Source: Akkermansiaceae bacterium (GTDB lineage: Bacteria; Verrucomicrobiota; Verrucomicrobiia; Verrucomicrobiales; Akkermansiaceae). Taken from it: DNA of 42,838 nucleotides. The position numbers were made by a program, and so were the translations under genes. The notes under the pieces are model-generated. The model had not been told where the DNA came from. It ran no database searches and was given only the letters and a program-made list of their open reading frames with translations. How positions within the stretch are numbered: the first letter of the stretch is position 1; each line of letters opens with the position of its first letter. Location: positions 1 through 42,838 of the forward strand of contig JAPKCM010000037.1 in the NCBI GenBank assembly GCA_028822935.1. Reading direction: 5' to 3'. Shown here one piece after another: positions 32,645 to 41,790 of this stretch.

Positions 32645-33911
32645 ACATACAGGGAACGAGAATGCCGTCCCGCATTCCGTGGATCTTCTTCTTATCGGCA
32701 GGCACAATCGTCGCCAGACAGCCGCCTAGCTGCGTCCCCCCCTGATCATCGACAAAGTAGTAAGGACAAAGACGAGCCCTCCCCGTCATCACCTTTTCGA
32801 TCCCTGATTCTGAATCAAAATAAGGATGCTCCACTAAGCGGGTCTCACTGAATTCCTGTAACACCCATGGCTGCAATTTAAAATCCTTCTGCGCCGTCGC
32901 GATCGCCTCCGCCCATTCGTCCGACGGGAGGTCATGTCCGATCATAACCCCGCGAGAGCCCCAGGCCCGTTCATCAAATCCGCTAATTTTAAGCACCAGT
33001 CGACGATCCTTCTGGCTAAACTTGGCCACTTCATCCCATGAATTGACCCCGAGTCGAGGCAATGCCGCGTGTGGAGGCAGCTCGACCGGATCCACCACCC
33101 AGCCATGAGGAATCAATTCCCTCAGGCGTCGAAAATGGCTTCCGCGAAATTCCTTCTCCCAAATGCCTTTCAGCGCTGGAGCACAGAAAAGAGCGAGCCA
33201 CAATTTCTCCTCGAAATGAGGCTTAAAGGGAGGAGTCACCCGTCCTCTCTCACAGAGTTGCTTCGCCAGAGGAATCGACTCCCAGTCAAACAGCTCAAAA
33301 AAACGATACACCTCCCGCTCTCCGCCACTCCATGCCTCAGCCGCCACCGTTCTAAATTCTTCCCCCAGTTCGCCCGCCAGCCATTCCATTTCCGGCCGAT
33401 AGTCGGCCGATTCCTCCGAGATTAAGATATCGGCTCCGTTTGGAAAGAGAGAGCGAAACCCCTCCACCATCCCTTCAGCTCCTCCCAAAACATCGAAACC
33501 CGCATTGGCATAAGTCTTTCCCAACCAACCCAAGGTCCCCATCCCGCCAGGAACACTATCAAGTTCGGAAACAGAGAAGCCATCTTCCGTGACCAAAAGA
33601 TCAGGTCGGATCACTCTCGGGGCCCTGCCTCGCTCTGCTTCAGAGCGTTGATGATCGATCAACCAAGTCGGCTTCCCGGCGTCCAACACTTCCGCAATCC
33701 ACGGCGTCATTTTGCCAGCGGCACTTTGCCGATAGAGGAGGTCACAACTCTGCTGAAAACGATTCAAAAGATGCCCCAAACCGCCCAGAAATTTCCGCTC
33801 CTTTTTGGAAAGCTGAAAGGGACGCGGCGACCACAGCCATTCGCGCTCAGCAAAGAAACCTCCCTCGGGAGCGGAGGCTTTGAGAGAATCGAGAGTCAGA
33901 TCATTGGCCAC
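32643..33911 (-). CDS. ATP-grasp-like protein of unknown function
   Basis: 422 residues, no signal peptide. RVIRPDLLVTEDGFSVSELD followed by SVPGGMGTLGWLGK, and later RLVLKISGFDERAWGSRGVM and LQPWVLQEFSETRLVEHP, resemble the ATP-binding Lys/hinge and metal-binding strands of ATP-grasp enzymes such as the glutathionylspermidine-synthase group. This similarity is an inference from motif order only. Its reaction is unknown. The stop lies inside the pseudopilin terminator. It is 59 bases downstream of recR on the same strand. Confidence 0.6.
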   Translation of the reverse strand: MANDLTLDSLKASAPEGGFFAEREWLWSPRPFQLSKKERKFLGGLGHLLNRFQQSCDLLYRQSAAGKMTPWIAEVLDAGKPTWLIDHQRSEAERGRAPRVIRPDLLVTEDGFSVSELDSVPGGMGTLGWLGKTYANAGFDVLGGAEGMVEGFRSLFPNGADILISEESADYRPEMEWLAGELGEEFRTVAAEAWSGGEREVYRFFELFDWESIPLAKQLCERGRVTPPFKPHFEEKLWLALFCAPALKGIWEKEFRGSHFRRLRELIPHGWVVDPVELPPHAALPRLGVNSWDEVAKFSQKDRRLVLKISGFDERAWGSRGVMIGHDLPSDEWAEAIATAQKDFKLQPWVLQEFSETRLVEHPYFDSESGIEKVMTGRARLCPYYFVDDQGGTQLGGCLATIVPADKKKIHGMRDGILVPCM

Positions 33912-33970
33912 AGAAAAATCCTAGCGTGGAAATTGATCACGGCAACTCCCGAGGCAAAGTGCCACATCGC

Positions 33971-34576
33971 CTAAAATCCACGGCGCCCTTCAAAGGCCCG
34001 CGTCAGGGTAAGTTCATCCGCGAACTCCAGCCCGCCCCCTGCCGGAAGCCCCTGTGCCAGTCGCGTAACACTACAGTTGATATTTGAAAGGGCCTCAGCG
34101 AGATAATTTGCGGTGGCCTCCCCTTCAACATCCGAACTGGTTGCAAGGATGACCTCCATTCCCTCCACCTCGCGCACCCGACGAATCAAGCCGCCGATGC
34201 GAAGGTCCTCAGGACGGACATCATCGAGAGGCGCCAAGCGCCCTCCAAGACAATGATACAATCCCTGATAAACACCGGACCGCTCGATCGGAATGACGTC
34301 GGTGGGTTGCTCCACCACGCAGATAATCTTGTGATCGCGCCCTTTCTCGTCGCAAACTGGACAGGTTGATTCACCCGCAAAAAATCCGCAACTCCCGCAA
34401 GACTTCACCTTGGAGTCGCACGACTCCAGTGCCCTCGCCAAATCCAGCGGAGTCGCTCTGCCATTCTGCAAAAGATGAACGGCAATGCGCTCCGCACTGC
34501 GGGGACCCACTCCTGGAAGCCTTTTCAGCTCCGCGATCAACTCACGGACTTCGATGGGATACTCGACACTAGCCAT
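33971..34576 (-). CDS. recR: Recombination mediator RecR
   Basis: 201 residues. RLPGVGPRSAERIAVHLL (19-36) is the helix-hairpin-helix DNA-binding motif. CGSCGFFAGESTCPVC (60-75) gives the four-Cys zinc site. ICVVEQPTDVIPIERSG (86-102) starts the Toprim domain, and ATSSDVEGEATANYLAEAL carries its acidic residues. It acts with RecO and RecF to load RecA at gaps. Its start overlaps the end of the upstream membrane protein gene by 8 bases. dnaX, often adjacent to recR, is not here. Confidence 0.96.
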   Translation of the reverse strand: MASVEYPIEVRELIAELKRLPGVGPRSAERIAVHLLQNGRATPLDLARALESCDSKVKSCGSCGFFAGESTCPVCDEKGRDHKIICVVEQPTDVIPIERSGVYQGLYHCLGGRLAPLDDVRPEDLRIGGLIRRVREVEGMEVILATSSDVEGEATANYLAEALSNINCSVTRLAQGLPAGGGLEFADELTLTRAFEGRRGF

Positions 34577-35081
34577 CGGATCGTCGGGAGCTTGGTTGTT
34601 CGAGGAGGTCCTTTTTTATTTGAGTGACATTCTCGACCTCGCCTCTGTTCACCGCATCACAAGGCATGCGATGAGTCCGTGCATAAAGGAATGAGGAAAA
34701 CCAAGCCCAGAGAATTCCCAGGGTCATCCCGAAAGGTTTCCAAAAGATTCCCCAAACGGCAAAGACCGGAATCAGAGCAAGAGAAAGTATCAGTCCGGAA
34801 AGCCCTATAATGATGCGACGAAGACCGCCCGGCGTTCCTAAAATCGCAGCGACCAGTGCAAAAACCGAAACCAGTCCAATCAGAAATCCCGTCGGCCCGG
34901 TAAGCCCAGCCGTTGCCGAAAAATCAATTCCTCCGCTCTCCCATCCGCCCCTGAGCCATTCGTTCGCGGAATCAAATATCCCCATGAACTCAGTCGCGAC
35001 CCCTAAAAGGAGCGCGACCAGACTAAAGATCGGAAACGAGACCGCAATACGGCCCGCCGGCTGTCGGTGATGGTTTGACAT
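34569..35081 (-). CDS. Small hydrophobic membrane protein
   Basis: 170 residues with about three to four predicted spans: ~12-33 (VSFPIFSLVALLLGVATEF), ~60-82 (GPTGFLIGLVSVFALVAAIL), ~85-108 (IIIGLSGLILSLALIPVFAV) and possibly ~112-131 (WKPFGMTLGILWAWFSSFLY). The C-terminal ~35 residues are polar. No family recognised. It overlaps recR by 8 bases, which implies translational coupling, but no functional link is apparent. Confidence 0.7.
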   Translation of the reverse strand: MSNHHRQPAGRIAVSFPIFSLVALLLGVATEFMGIFDSANEWLRGGWESGGIDFSATAGLTGPTGFLIGLVSVFALVAAILGTPGGLRRIIIGLSGLILSLALIPVFAVWGIFWKPFGMTLGILWAWFSSFLYARTHRMPCDAVNRGEVENVTQIKKDLLEQPSSRRSDG

Positions 35082-35220
35082 GGTTTCGAGGCACGGCCTC
35101 CTGACAAGAGCGTAACCGAAATCCGAGTCTGGCTCAATCTCATTCCCTCCCTTCGACAGGCAGGCGATCAGGCCAGGGAAAAAAGAATACCATTTGCTGA
35201 ACGACCCTCGCTTTTAGCAA

Positions 35221-36519
35221 TTAGCCCTGCATCAAGGCTTCGATCTCCTCGACCTCAATCGGGAAGTTCTCAAAAAGGTTGATGTTCTCTTCCTCGCCAA
35301 TGAGAACATCGTCCTCAAGGCGAACTGCGAGACCTTCTTTACGAATGTAGATTCCCGGTTCAATGGTGAAGACATTGCCCACTTCGACAGGGGAATTGAA
35401 GGGCGAGACGTCATGCACATCGAGGCCAAGATGGTGCGAGGTGCCGTGCATGAAGTATTCACTAATGACTGCTTTCTTTTCTTCGGGAGTCACCGCCTTA
35501 TCGACATCGGCTTGCTCGACCAACCCCAAGCCCACCAGCTCCTGGGACATCATTCCAATGACCTGCTCTTGGTAATCGGTCGGCTTGATTCCCGGACGAA
35601 GAATGGTATTGGCCCCGCGCATCACGCGAAGCACCGCGTTATAAACATCACGTTGACGATCGGTGAACTTTCCGTTCACCGGCACCGTCCGGGTCATATC
35701 GGCATTCCAGTTTCCATACTCAGCACCGACATCCATGAGAACCATCTCCCCATCCTGACAAATCGCTTCGTTTTCGAGATAGTGGAGCACGCAGCCATTC
35801 TTCCCCGATCCAATGATGGGCGTGTAAGCAAACCCGCGCGACTTGCTCTTGATGAATTCGTGAATGTACTCCGCTTCGATCTCCCACTCGCCCACTCCAG
35901 GCTTGATGAAACCCAGAACCCGACGGAACCCCGCCTCGGTAATATCGACCGCTTTTTGAAGAAAACGGACCTCCTCCACATCCTTGATCATGCGTAGTTC
36001 ATTTGTCAGCGGTGCCACTCGCTCATAGCGATGAAGCGGGTAGCGCTCCATGCACTCCTTAATAAAGCGTCCATTGCGGGTTTCCACGATGTTTGAAGCA
36101 CTAATATGCTCATTGGTATGTAGATAAATGTGCTCCACTTGCGGGGCCAGGCGATGAAGGAACGCTTCAAAGTTAGCCGACCACTGCACGTTCTTAATCC
36201 CCGAAACTCCTTCGGCTTGCTCCTTGTTCAGCATGTCGCCCTCCCAAACCGCAATCTTCTCTGAGGTCTCACGCACAAAGAGAACTTCACGATCCCCTTC
36301 CTGTTGAGCATCCGGAAAGATAAGAAAGACGGTCTGCTCCTGATCGACTCCTGTAAAATAAAAGAGGTCATTGTTTTGACGAAAAGGAATGCTCCCATCG
36401 GCATTGGTCGGCAGTAAGTCATTGGCATGAATGATCACCAGACTGTTCGGCTTCAGCTTATCCACCAAACCGGCACGATTTTTGGTGAAAAAGGCGGGAT
36501 CGATTGCGTCGTATCTCAT
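35221..36519 (-). CDS. pepP: Xaa-Pro aminopeptidase (M24B)
   Basis: 432 residues. The N-terminal ~165 residues are the creatinase-like domain (FRQNNDLFYFTGVDQEQTVF). The catalytic domain has all five metal ligands of the pita-bread fold: Asp263 in LMDVGAEYGNW, Asp274 in NADMTRTVPVNG, His362 in HGTSHHLGLDVHD, Glu387 in FTIEPGIYI and Glu402 in VRLEDDVLI. It releases the N-terminal residue from peptides with proline second. Cytoplasmic, no signal peptide. It lies 139 bases upstream of the membrane protein gene. Confidence 0.95.
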   Translation of the reverse strand: MRYDAIDPAFFTKNRAGLVDKLKPNSLVIIHANDLLPTNADGSIPFRQNNDLFYFTGVDQEQTVFLIFPDAQQEGDREVLFVRETSEKIAVWEGDMLNKEQAEGVSGIKNVQWSANFEAFLHRLAPQVEHIYLHTNEHISASNIVETRNGRFIKECMERYPLHRYERVAPLTNELRMIKDVEEVRFLQKAVDITEAGFRRVLGFIKPGVGEWEIEAEYIHEFIKSKSRGFAYTPIIGSGKNGCVLHYLENEAICQDGEMVLMDVGAEYGNWNADMTRTVPVNGKFTDRQRDVYNAVLRVMRGANTILRPGIKPTDYQEQVIGMMSQELVGLGLVEQADVDKAVTPEEKKAVISEYFMHGTSHHLGLDVHDVSPFNSPVEVGNVFTIEPGIYIRKEGLAVRLEDDVLIGEEENINLFENFPIEVEEIEALMQG

Positions 36520-36612
36520 GCCGCTAATGGAGGGGGTTTTATCGACGAGCGCAAGAGAAGAAAAAGAAATGCCAACAGAGCCCCTGACCCGGCGAAGCCC
36601 GCCTCATTGAGG

Positions 36613-38625
36613 CTAACCCTTCTTCTCGCTGCGATGCAGAAGATAGGCTGCCAATCCGACCCCGAGTGAAAGCACCTCGGCTCCGTAGAAGAACCAAATC
36701 ACTTCGCCCCCGCTGATGAAGCCGTAGCTGTGAAGACCCACCTCGAGCATGTTGACGTGCCACCAAGAGAAGGCCACCACCATGCCCATGAAGATGCAGA
36801 GGAAGTGGATGCCCCATTCCCCAAGCCAACCTCCTAGGCGGGCATGAAGAATCAGGAGTGCCAGCAGGACAATTAAAAGTGCGCCATTTTCCTTGGGGTC
36901 CCATCCCCAGAAGCGTCCCCAGGAATCATTGGCCCAAATCCCGCCATAAACCGTTCCAACCAACGAGAACACGAGCGTGAATCCCACGATCCCATAAGCC
37001 GCACGCGTCACGAATCGCTGGAAAGACTTGTTTCCTTCGATCACTCCGGCGAGGCGAAGGTGAACGTAAACTTGCGAAAGGAAGCAAGCAACCAATCCAC
37101 CCGAGTAACCCAAGGTCACCGCGACAACATGCGTCGAAAGCCAGTAGTTCGAGTTCAGAACCGCCACCAGGGGATCCATGTGATCCTTGGCATCACCATA
37201 TTCGAAACGAAAGGCGAGAAAGAGGCCTACCATTCCGAAAAAGGACGCAAGCGAGAGCAGAAGTCGACGGCGAGTGATCAGCTCTCCTAATCCAAGGAGA
37301 ATCACTGCACCTGCCGTAATAAATGGAATGGTATCGTAAAGGTTCCCCACCGGCGGACGTCCCGTCACCAAAGATCGATGCACGATTCCCCAGACGAGAA
37401 TGCAAACTGCGATGAAAAAGGTGATTCCCGCAAAACGCTGAACCCACGTTCCCATTTTCCCTTGAGTCACAAGCCAACCGATCGCGCAGATAACGAAGCT
37501 GAGAATAAAAAATGCGAGGGCATACTTAAAATAGCTCCGCTTGTAGTAGGTAATCTCAGTAGGAATTTTCTTCCCCAACCCTCGATCTGCACTCCGCTGG
37601 GTGAGATCTTCCTGCCACGCAGTCAGACCATCGAGGAAGGCCCTGGAATCCGGCTGCTGGGCAAGCGGCGCAAGTTCTTCGAGGGTTTGAAGGTCGGCAA
37701 TCGCAGGTTCCCATTGTGCCGATTTCCCTTCAATCAGATCGGTTAAGGTTCTCCCTAAAGGACGCCATTCTTCCGACTCATCGTAGGGTGGAATCCAGTT
37801 CAAACCAAATCGGGTCTTCGTAATGAATTCCTCAATCGTGCCCAGAGTGCTCCGCATCGCTTCAGGAATCTCGCCATTGTTAGCGTCTGCAGCGCTGCGG
37901 ATCGCTTCGCTCACTTCAGGAAGAATGGCCATCCAATGACTAAACTTCTGGAGACTTTCAGGATTCTCAACCGCAGGAGGCAATTGCTCCGTCGGAATTT
38001 GCATTCCGTTGCGGGCAAAATCGAGCGCACTGGTGAGCGCCTGATAACTCAAGATTTGCTGCGCAAACTCGGTGAGCTGTTTCTCCTTCATCTCTAACTC
38101 ACGATTCTCTGATTCCCTCGTCAACTCCTGACCACGCTGCATCAGCTTGTCATAGATCGGAAAAATATCTTCAAAGCTCAGACGTGTGCGCAACTTGTCG
38201 ACCTTCAAACCCAGGTTCGTCACGATTTCGGAATTATCGAGCCGGAACACCGGGAGTTGATTCGCAATCTCCGGGCGGAAAAGACAGTCTAGAAGCCACT
38301 CCGTAGCACTGATCTTGATCGTCTTGCCGCGAGTCTCAACCTTCATCTTCAACGAACCGTGAAGCTGCAGAAGTTCGAAGCGCGCAAAGGTCGAAAGCGG
38401 TTTCACCCGTCCCCCGCTCTGCACCGGAATTTGTGAGGCCACTTCCAACACGGATTCAGGCCAGGGTTCATATGCCGGCACTTTTTTTACCGTCGGAGGA
38501 ATACGGCTCCCATTGATGGCGTAGCCAATGAGAGCAAATTCTAGGATCAGAAAAAAGATCACGAGCCCCCAGCGAAGTGCTAGGTTCTTTTGAGCGGGAT
38601 TTGGAAGAGCAAGAGGCGGGGTCAT
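36613..38625 (-). CDS. ccsA: System II cytochrome c assembly protein CcsA, long form
   Basis: 670 residues from ATG 38625, whose ATGA overlaps the resB stop; a longer frame to 38736 lies inside resB and is rejected. One N-terminal span (~15-37, LVIFFLILEFALIGYAI) is followed by an extracytoplasmic stretch of ~330 residues rich in Glu and Leu helices. The C-terminal ~300 residues are the CcsA/ResC core with about eight spans, conserved His residues, and the heme-handling motif GRFWGWDPKEN (WGWDPKE at 573-579), then LHARLGG and WWHVNMLEVGLHSYG. With ResB it exports heme and attaches it to CxxCH cytochromes. The size is about twice that of a minimal CcsA because of the large N-terminal extension. 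Confidence 0.92.
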   Translation of the reverse strand: MTPPLALPNPAQKNLALRWGLVIFFLILEFALIGYAINGSRIPPTVKKVPAYEPWPESVLEVASQIPVQSGGRVKPLSTFARFELLQLHGSLKMKVETRGKTIKISATEWLLDCLFRPEIANQLPVFRLDNSEIVTNLGLKVDKLRTRLSFEDIFPIYDKLMQRGQELTRESENRELEMKEKQLTEFAQQILSYQALTSALDFARNGMQIPTEQLPPAVENPESLQKFSHWMAILPEVSEAIRSAADANNGEIPEAMRSTLGTIEEFITKTRFGLNWIPPYDESEEWRPLGRTLTDLIEGKSAQWEPAIADLQTLEELAPLAQQPDSRAFLDGLTAWQEDLTQRSADRGLGKKIPTEITYYKRSYFKYALAFFILSFVICAIGWLVTQGKMGTWVQRFAGITFFIAVCILVWGIVHRSLVTGRPPVGNLYDTIPFITAGAVILLGLGELITRRRLLLSLASFFGMVGLFLAFRFEYGDAKDHMDPLVAVLNSNYWLSTHVVAVTLGYSGGLVACFLSQVYVHLRLAGVIEGNKSFQRFVTRAAYGIVGFTLVFSLVGTVYGGIWANDSWGRFWGWDPKENGALLIVLLALLILHARLGGWLGEWGIHFLCIFMGMVVAFSWWHVNMLEVGLHSYGFISGGEVIWFFYGAEVLSLGVGLAAYLLHRSEKKG

Positions 38626-39824
38626 GACACAGCTTTGGATGACTTGCGGGTGCTCCGCATGATGTAGAGAGAGAGCATCGTGAGAAAGTGCGTGAAAAGC
38701 GCAGCTGTCGAGACATAGAAGGCCCACTCGGGCCAACGATCCGAAGGATTGCTCACGATGGCGAAACCGGAAAACGGCCTTCCTTGAGGCTTATCCCAGC
38801 GGGCTTGGTAAAGAGTGAATCCACCATGACGCATTGGATGGTTCATAATGATCTCGTAGTCCTCACGATTTCCATCGGTCACCTTCGTGACATCGCTCTG
38901 GAACCAGCGGGCCTTCCGGGTACCGGGATAGTAATCGCCTACCGTTTTGTTCAGCTCCACCTCAAAAGGCATGGGCCAAACCTTGCGAGTGAGGAGCATC
39001 CCGTAGCGGGTTCCATCGATCACAAAAGAAATGGGTTGAGGATTCAGATTCGAGAGCATCAGTTCGTAAACCTCGTCTCCTTTGCTCACGGTCACGTAGC
39101 AACCCGGCATGTTCTCTTCCTGGGTCGTGCTTCTTTCCACCTCATGGATGAAATAGCCATCGACCACCTTGTGGTCTTTTGCTCGCTCAAGATCATTTTT
39201 AGCAATCGCCATCGAACTGGCACCGAGATAGCCGGTCACTTCAAGCTCGAAGGGAAGCTCGGGAAGATCGACATGAAGCGTGTCCTCGTTCCGAAGCGGT
39301 TCCAGTTCCGCTGAAGAAATCACGGTGGGAGCGGTGCGGTCGCCCTTTTCGTCATAAGCGAAGACTTCGATATCCGAGCTGTGGTAGCTCTGGGCGTAAT
39401 CGGATTTTTCTCCCTGATAAATCATCATGAGGCCTTCCTTCTTGGCGATGCTCGAAACGGCACCTGCAACCAGCATGAAGAGAATGGCAAAGTGACTCAC
39501 GAGAACTGCCGCCGTGCGCCAGCCTTTCCTCATCCGAACAATGCCCCCGCAGAACATGTTGATCGAAAGCACCACAATCACCCAGTAGGTGCCTGGAAGG
39601 GGAAGAAAAATGATCTTATCGTGCTCGTTTCGAGGAACAACAAAGAGAGAATCGATATCGAAGTATTTATCGATGGCCTGATAAAGACCAATATACTGCT
39701 GCTCCCACGTTCCGAAGAAGGTGAGCAAGAAGAGGAGGATGAAACAGACCACCGCGATCTCAAAGCCCGATAAAACACGGAAGATCTTCTGCCCCAGGGA
39801 ACGTTCTATTTTTGGCTGACTCAT
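38622..39824 (-). CDS. resB: System II cytochrome c assembly protein ResB
   Basis: 400 residues. Spans at ~17-40 (GFEIAVVCFILLFLLTFFGTW), ~77-97 (TYWVIVVLSINMFCGGI), ~105-125 (VLVSHFAILFMLVAGAV) and ~368-390 (FYVSTAALFTHFLTMLSLYI) flank a large extracytoplasmic domain. LTFFGTWEQ and the HPMRHGGFTLYQARWD block near ~325-340 are typical of ResB/Ccs1. It partners with CcsA in apocytochrome chaperoning and heme ligation. ATGA overlaps on both sides couple it to the lipoprotein gene upstream and ccsA downstream. Confidence 0.93.
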   Translation of the reverse strand: MSQPKIERSLGQKIFRVLSGFEIAVVCFILLFLLTFFGTWEQQYIGLYQAIDKYFDIDSLFVVPRNEHDKIIFLPLPGTYWVIVVLSINMFCGGIVRMRKGWRTAAVLVSHFAILFMLVAGAVSSIAKKEGLMMIYQGEKSDYAQSYHSSDIEVFAYDEKGDRTAPTVISSAELEPLRNEDTLHVDLPELPFELEVTGYLGASSMAIAKNDLERAKDHKVVDGYFIHEVERSTTQEENMPGCYVTVSKGDEVYELMLSNLNPQPISFVIDGTRYGMLLTRKVWPMPFEVELNKTVGDYYPGTRKARWFQSDVTKVTDGNREDYEIIMNHPMRHGGFTLYQARWDKPQGRPFSGFAIVSNPSDRWPEWAFYVSTAALFTHFLTMLSLYIMRSTRKSSKAVS

Positions 39825-40381
39825 GGTGCTGGAATGATGTGGAGGTCAACGAATTCGAGTGAAGCCGCGTAAGCAAGAAAGGCTTCCTTTTGGGCCGATA
39901 CATCAGCGGCTGGGCCGGTCATCTTTAAAGTAATAACGTCCTCGCCGCTTTCACGGACGAATCCAACGAGGCCTTGGTCCGGCTTTCCGGGATTTCCCAT
40001 GCTCGCCGCCAAATCACCACTGGCTTCGACGAGGTAGGCTTCCTTATCGAGAACCTGAATTTCCGTAAAGGCAGTGAGGTCAGCCGCAGGCTCCTTGCCA
40101 AACTGCCCCAGCCAACGATTCGAGTTGGGAAGCACCCCGCCTTGCGAAATCCCCATGAAAATTCCAACCGAATCCTCAGGCCCAGCGAGATAATTAATGA
40201 TTCGCATTTCGGTTCCGTGAATCCTCCGCCAGGTCAACGGAGGATAGTCTTTGATGTTGCCGGGATACTTTTGATCAAAAAGCGTGAGTGCCCGGGTCTC
40301 GCTAACCGAGATGGAACGTTCGCTTTCGTGGCAACTCGTGAAAAGAGCCGCCACCAGCGTAAGAAGTGCGGGAATTCGCAT
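39821..40381 (-). CDS. Lipoprotein at the head of the cytochrome c biogenesis operon
   Basis: 186 residues from ATG 40381; the upstream ATG at 40426 adds 15 residues before a proper signal peptide and is not favoured. MRIPALLTLVAALFTSC is a lipoprotein signal with Cys17. The mature part (about 170 residues) has WRRIHGTEMRIINYLAG, LVEASGDLAASMGNPGK and VITLKMTGPAADV, typical of a conserved protein accompanying resB/ccsA in this phylum. No further function can be given. It overlaps resB by four bases (ATGA). Confidence 0.8.
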   Translation of the reverse strand: MRIPALLTLVAALFTSCHESERSISVSETRALTLFDQKYPGNIKDYPPLTWRRIHGTEMRIINYLAGPEDSVGIFMGISQGGVLPNSNRWLGQFGKEPAADLTAFTEIQVLDKEAYLVEASGDLAASMGNPGKPDQGLVGFVRESGEDVITLKMTGPAADVSAQKEAFLAYAASLEFVDLHIIPAP

Positions 40382-40464
40382 GGGTGAGGGAGACGTAACC
40401 CCGAAATAGTAAATTTCAAATTTCAAAATCTCGCAATATTTTAATCGTCCGTCATCTTTCCACC
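40382..40464. promoter_or_regulatory. Divergent promoter region of the resB operon and psd
   Basis: 83 AT-rich bases separate two divergent starts. On the minus strand TTGCGA, 17 bases, then TTTACT form a weak -35/-10 pair pointing to the lipoprotein gene. The tandem AAATTTCAAATTTCAAAA is notable. The assignment is a guess from spacing. Confidence 0.25.
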
Positions 40465-41358
40465 GTGGAGCCGATCAAGTATCTCAATCGCGAATCCGGA
40501 CAGATCGAAACCGAACAAGTTTACGGCGAAGGATTCCTCCGCTGGGCCTACGGAAATCCGCTGGGAAAGCTTGCCCTACATAGCTTCGTGAAGCGTCCCT
40601 TCTTCTCGAAGTGGTACGGCAATCGCATGAATCAGCCCAAGACCGCCGGAAGGGTCGGCCACTTCCTCGAGACCTACGGACTCAGTGATGAGGATTTCAT
40701 TAAAAAACCCTCAGAATTCTCCTCCTTCAACGATTTCTTCTACCGAAAGCTCAAACCGGAAGCCCGCCCCCTCGCCCACTCCCCGGCCGTCCTGCCCGCC
40801 GATGGCCGCCATTTGGGCTTCGCTAAAGCGAGCGGGATCAGCGGAGTGTTCGTGAAAGGCCAGAAGTTCGATGTCGCCGGCCTCCTCGGATCTGCCGAAC
40901 TCGCCAAAAAGTATCAAGACGGCCCCCTTCTCCTGTCGCGGCTCTGTCCCGTCGACTACCACCGCTTCCACTTCCCCTGTGCTGGCATTCCAGGCGAAAC
41001 CCGCGTCCTTAACGGCCCCCTCTTCTCCGTCTCTCCTCTCGCCCTCAGACAGCGCCTTTCCTACCTCTGGGAAAACAAGCGCACTATCACCGAGCTCAAA
41101 ACCGAAAAAATGGGCACCGTCATCTGCATGGAAATTGGCGCGACCTGCGTCGGCTCCATTCACCAAACCTTCACTCCCGGACAGCCGGTCGATAAAGGCG
41201 CCGAAAAAGGCTACTTCGCCTTCGGGGGGTCTTCCACCCTCCTCCTTTTCGAACCGGGCACCGTTCAGCTTGATCCAGATCTCCTCAAATCGAGCGCCCA
41301 ACAAATGGAGCTCTACGCCAAAGTCCGCACCAGCGCAGGCTCCCTCACATCAGATTGA
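40465..41358 (+). CDS. psd: Phosphatidylserine decarboxylase
   Basis: 297 residues from a GTG start. LPADGRHLGFAKASG, LCPVDYHRFHFPCAG (with the catalytic Asp-His-His elements), NGPLFSVSP, NKRTITEL, and GYFAFGGSSTLLLFEPG are the conserved blocks. The autocatalytic cleavage site is Gly255-Ser256 (GGSS instead of LGST), which leaves a pyruvoyl group on the new alpha chain. The enzyme makes phosphatidylethanolamine from phosphatidylserine at the inner membrane. It overlaps the convergent gene by 14 bases. Confidence 0.95.
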   Translation: MEPIKYLNRESGQIETEQVYGEGFLRWAYGNPLGKLALHSFVKRPFFSKWYGNRMNQPKTAGRVGHFLETYGLSDEDFIKKPSEFSSFNDFFYRKLKPEARPLAHSPAVLPADGRHLGFAKASGISGVFVKGQKFDVAGLLGSAELAKKYQDGPLLLSRLCPVDYHRFHFPCAGIPGETRVLNGPLFSVSPLALRQRLSYLWENKRTITELKTEKMGTVICMEIGATCVGSIHQTFTPGQPVDKGAEKGYFAFGGSSTLLLFEPGTVQLDPDLLKSSAQQMELYAKVRTSAGSLTSD

Positions 41359-41755
41359 TGGACGCGTAGCGCTTCAAAAGAAACACCATGGCCCAGAAAA
41401 GCGCGATGGTGATCAGGACATTGAGTCCTAAAGCCGGATAAAATCCCATTCCCCTTCTCAGCATCCAGGGGAGAATGAGAAACATCGGCATCGTCGGAAG
41501 CACGAACCAAAAGGTGTAATATGCGTGGTTCGCGATTCCCTCTCCCCGATCCGCCACCGATCCAGCGGTGCGATCATGCCACATCCAGATCATCGCAATC
41601 AGCGAAGTGAGCGGCAGGGCGATCAGGAGCGCCGACAGCTTATCGCTGAAAAGCTGAATCTTGGTCACCGCGAGAATCACCACCGCGGTGAGCAGAATCT
41701 TCACCAGATCGAAGAAGCTGGGCGTGAGAACTTTGAGAACTTCGTTTTTGTCCAT
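41345..41755 (-). CDS. DUF3147-like membrane protein
   Basis: 136 residues with four likely spans: ~16-36 (LVKILLTAVVILAVTKI), ~40-58 (LSALLIALPLTSLIAMIWMW), ~77-95 (YYTFWFVLPTMPMFLILPW) and ~106-126 (ALGLNVLITIALFWAMVFLL). The SDKLSALLIALPLTSL segment resembles DUF3147 family proteins. Function unknown. Its 3' end overlaps psd by 14 bases tail-to-tail. Confidence 0.7.
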   Translation of the reverse strand: MDKNEVLKVLTPSFFDLVKILLTAVVILAVTKIQLFSDKLSALLIALPLTSLIAMIWMWHDRTAGSVADRGEGIANHAYYTFWFVLPTMPMFLILPWMLRRGMGFYPALGLNVLITIALFWAMVFLLKRYASINLM

Positions 41756-41790
41756 TGCGATGGGCCTATTTTGACGCCATTTTATAACCC

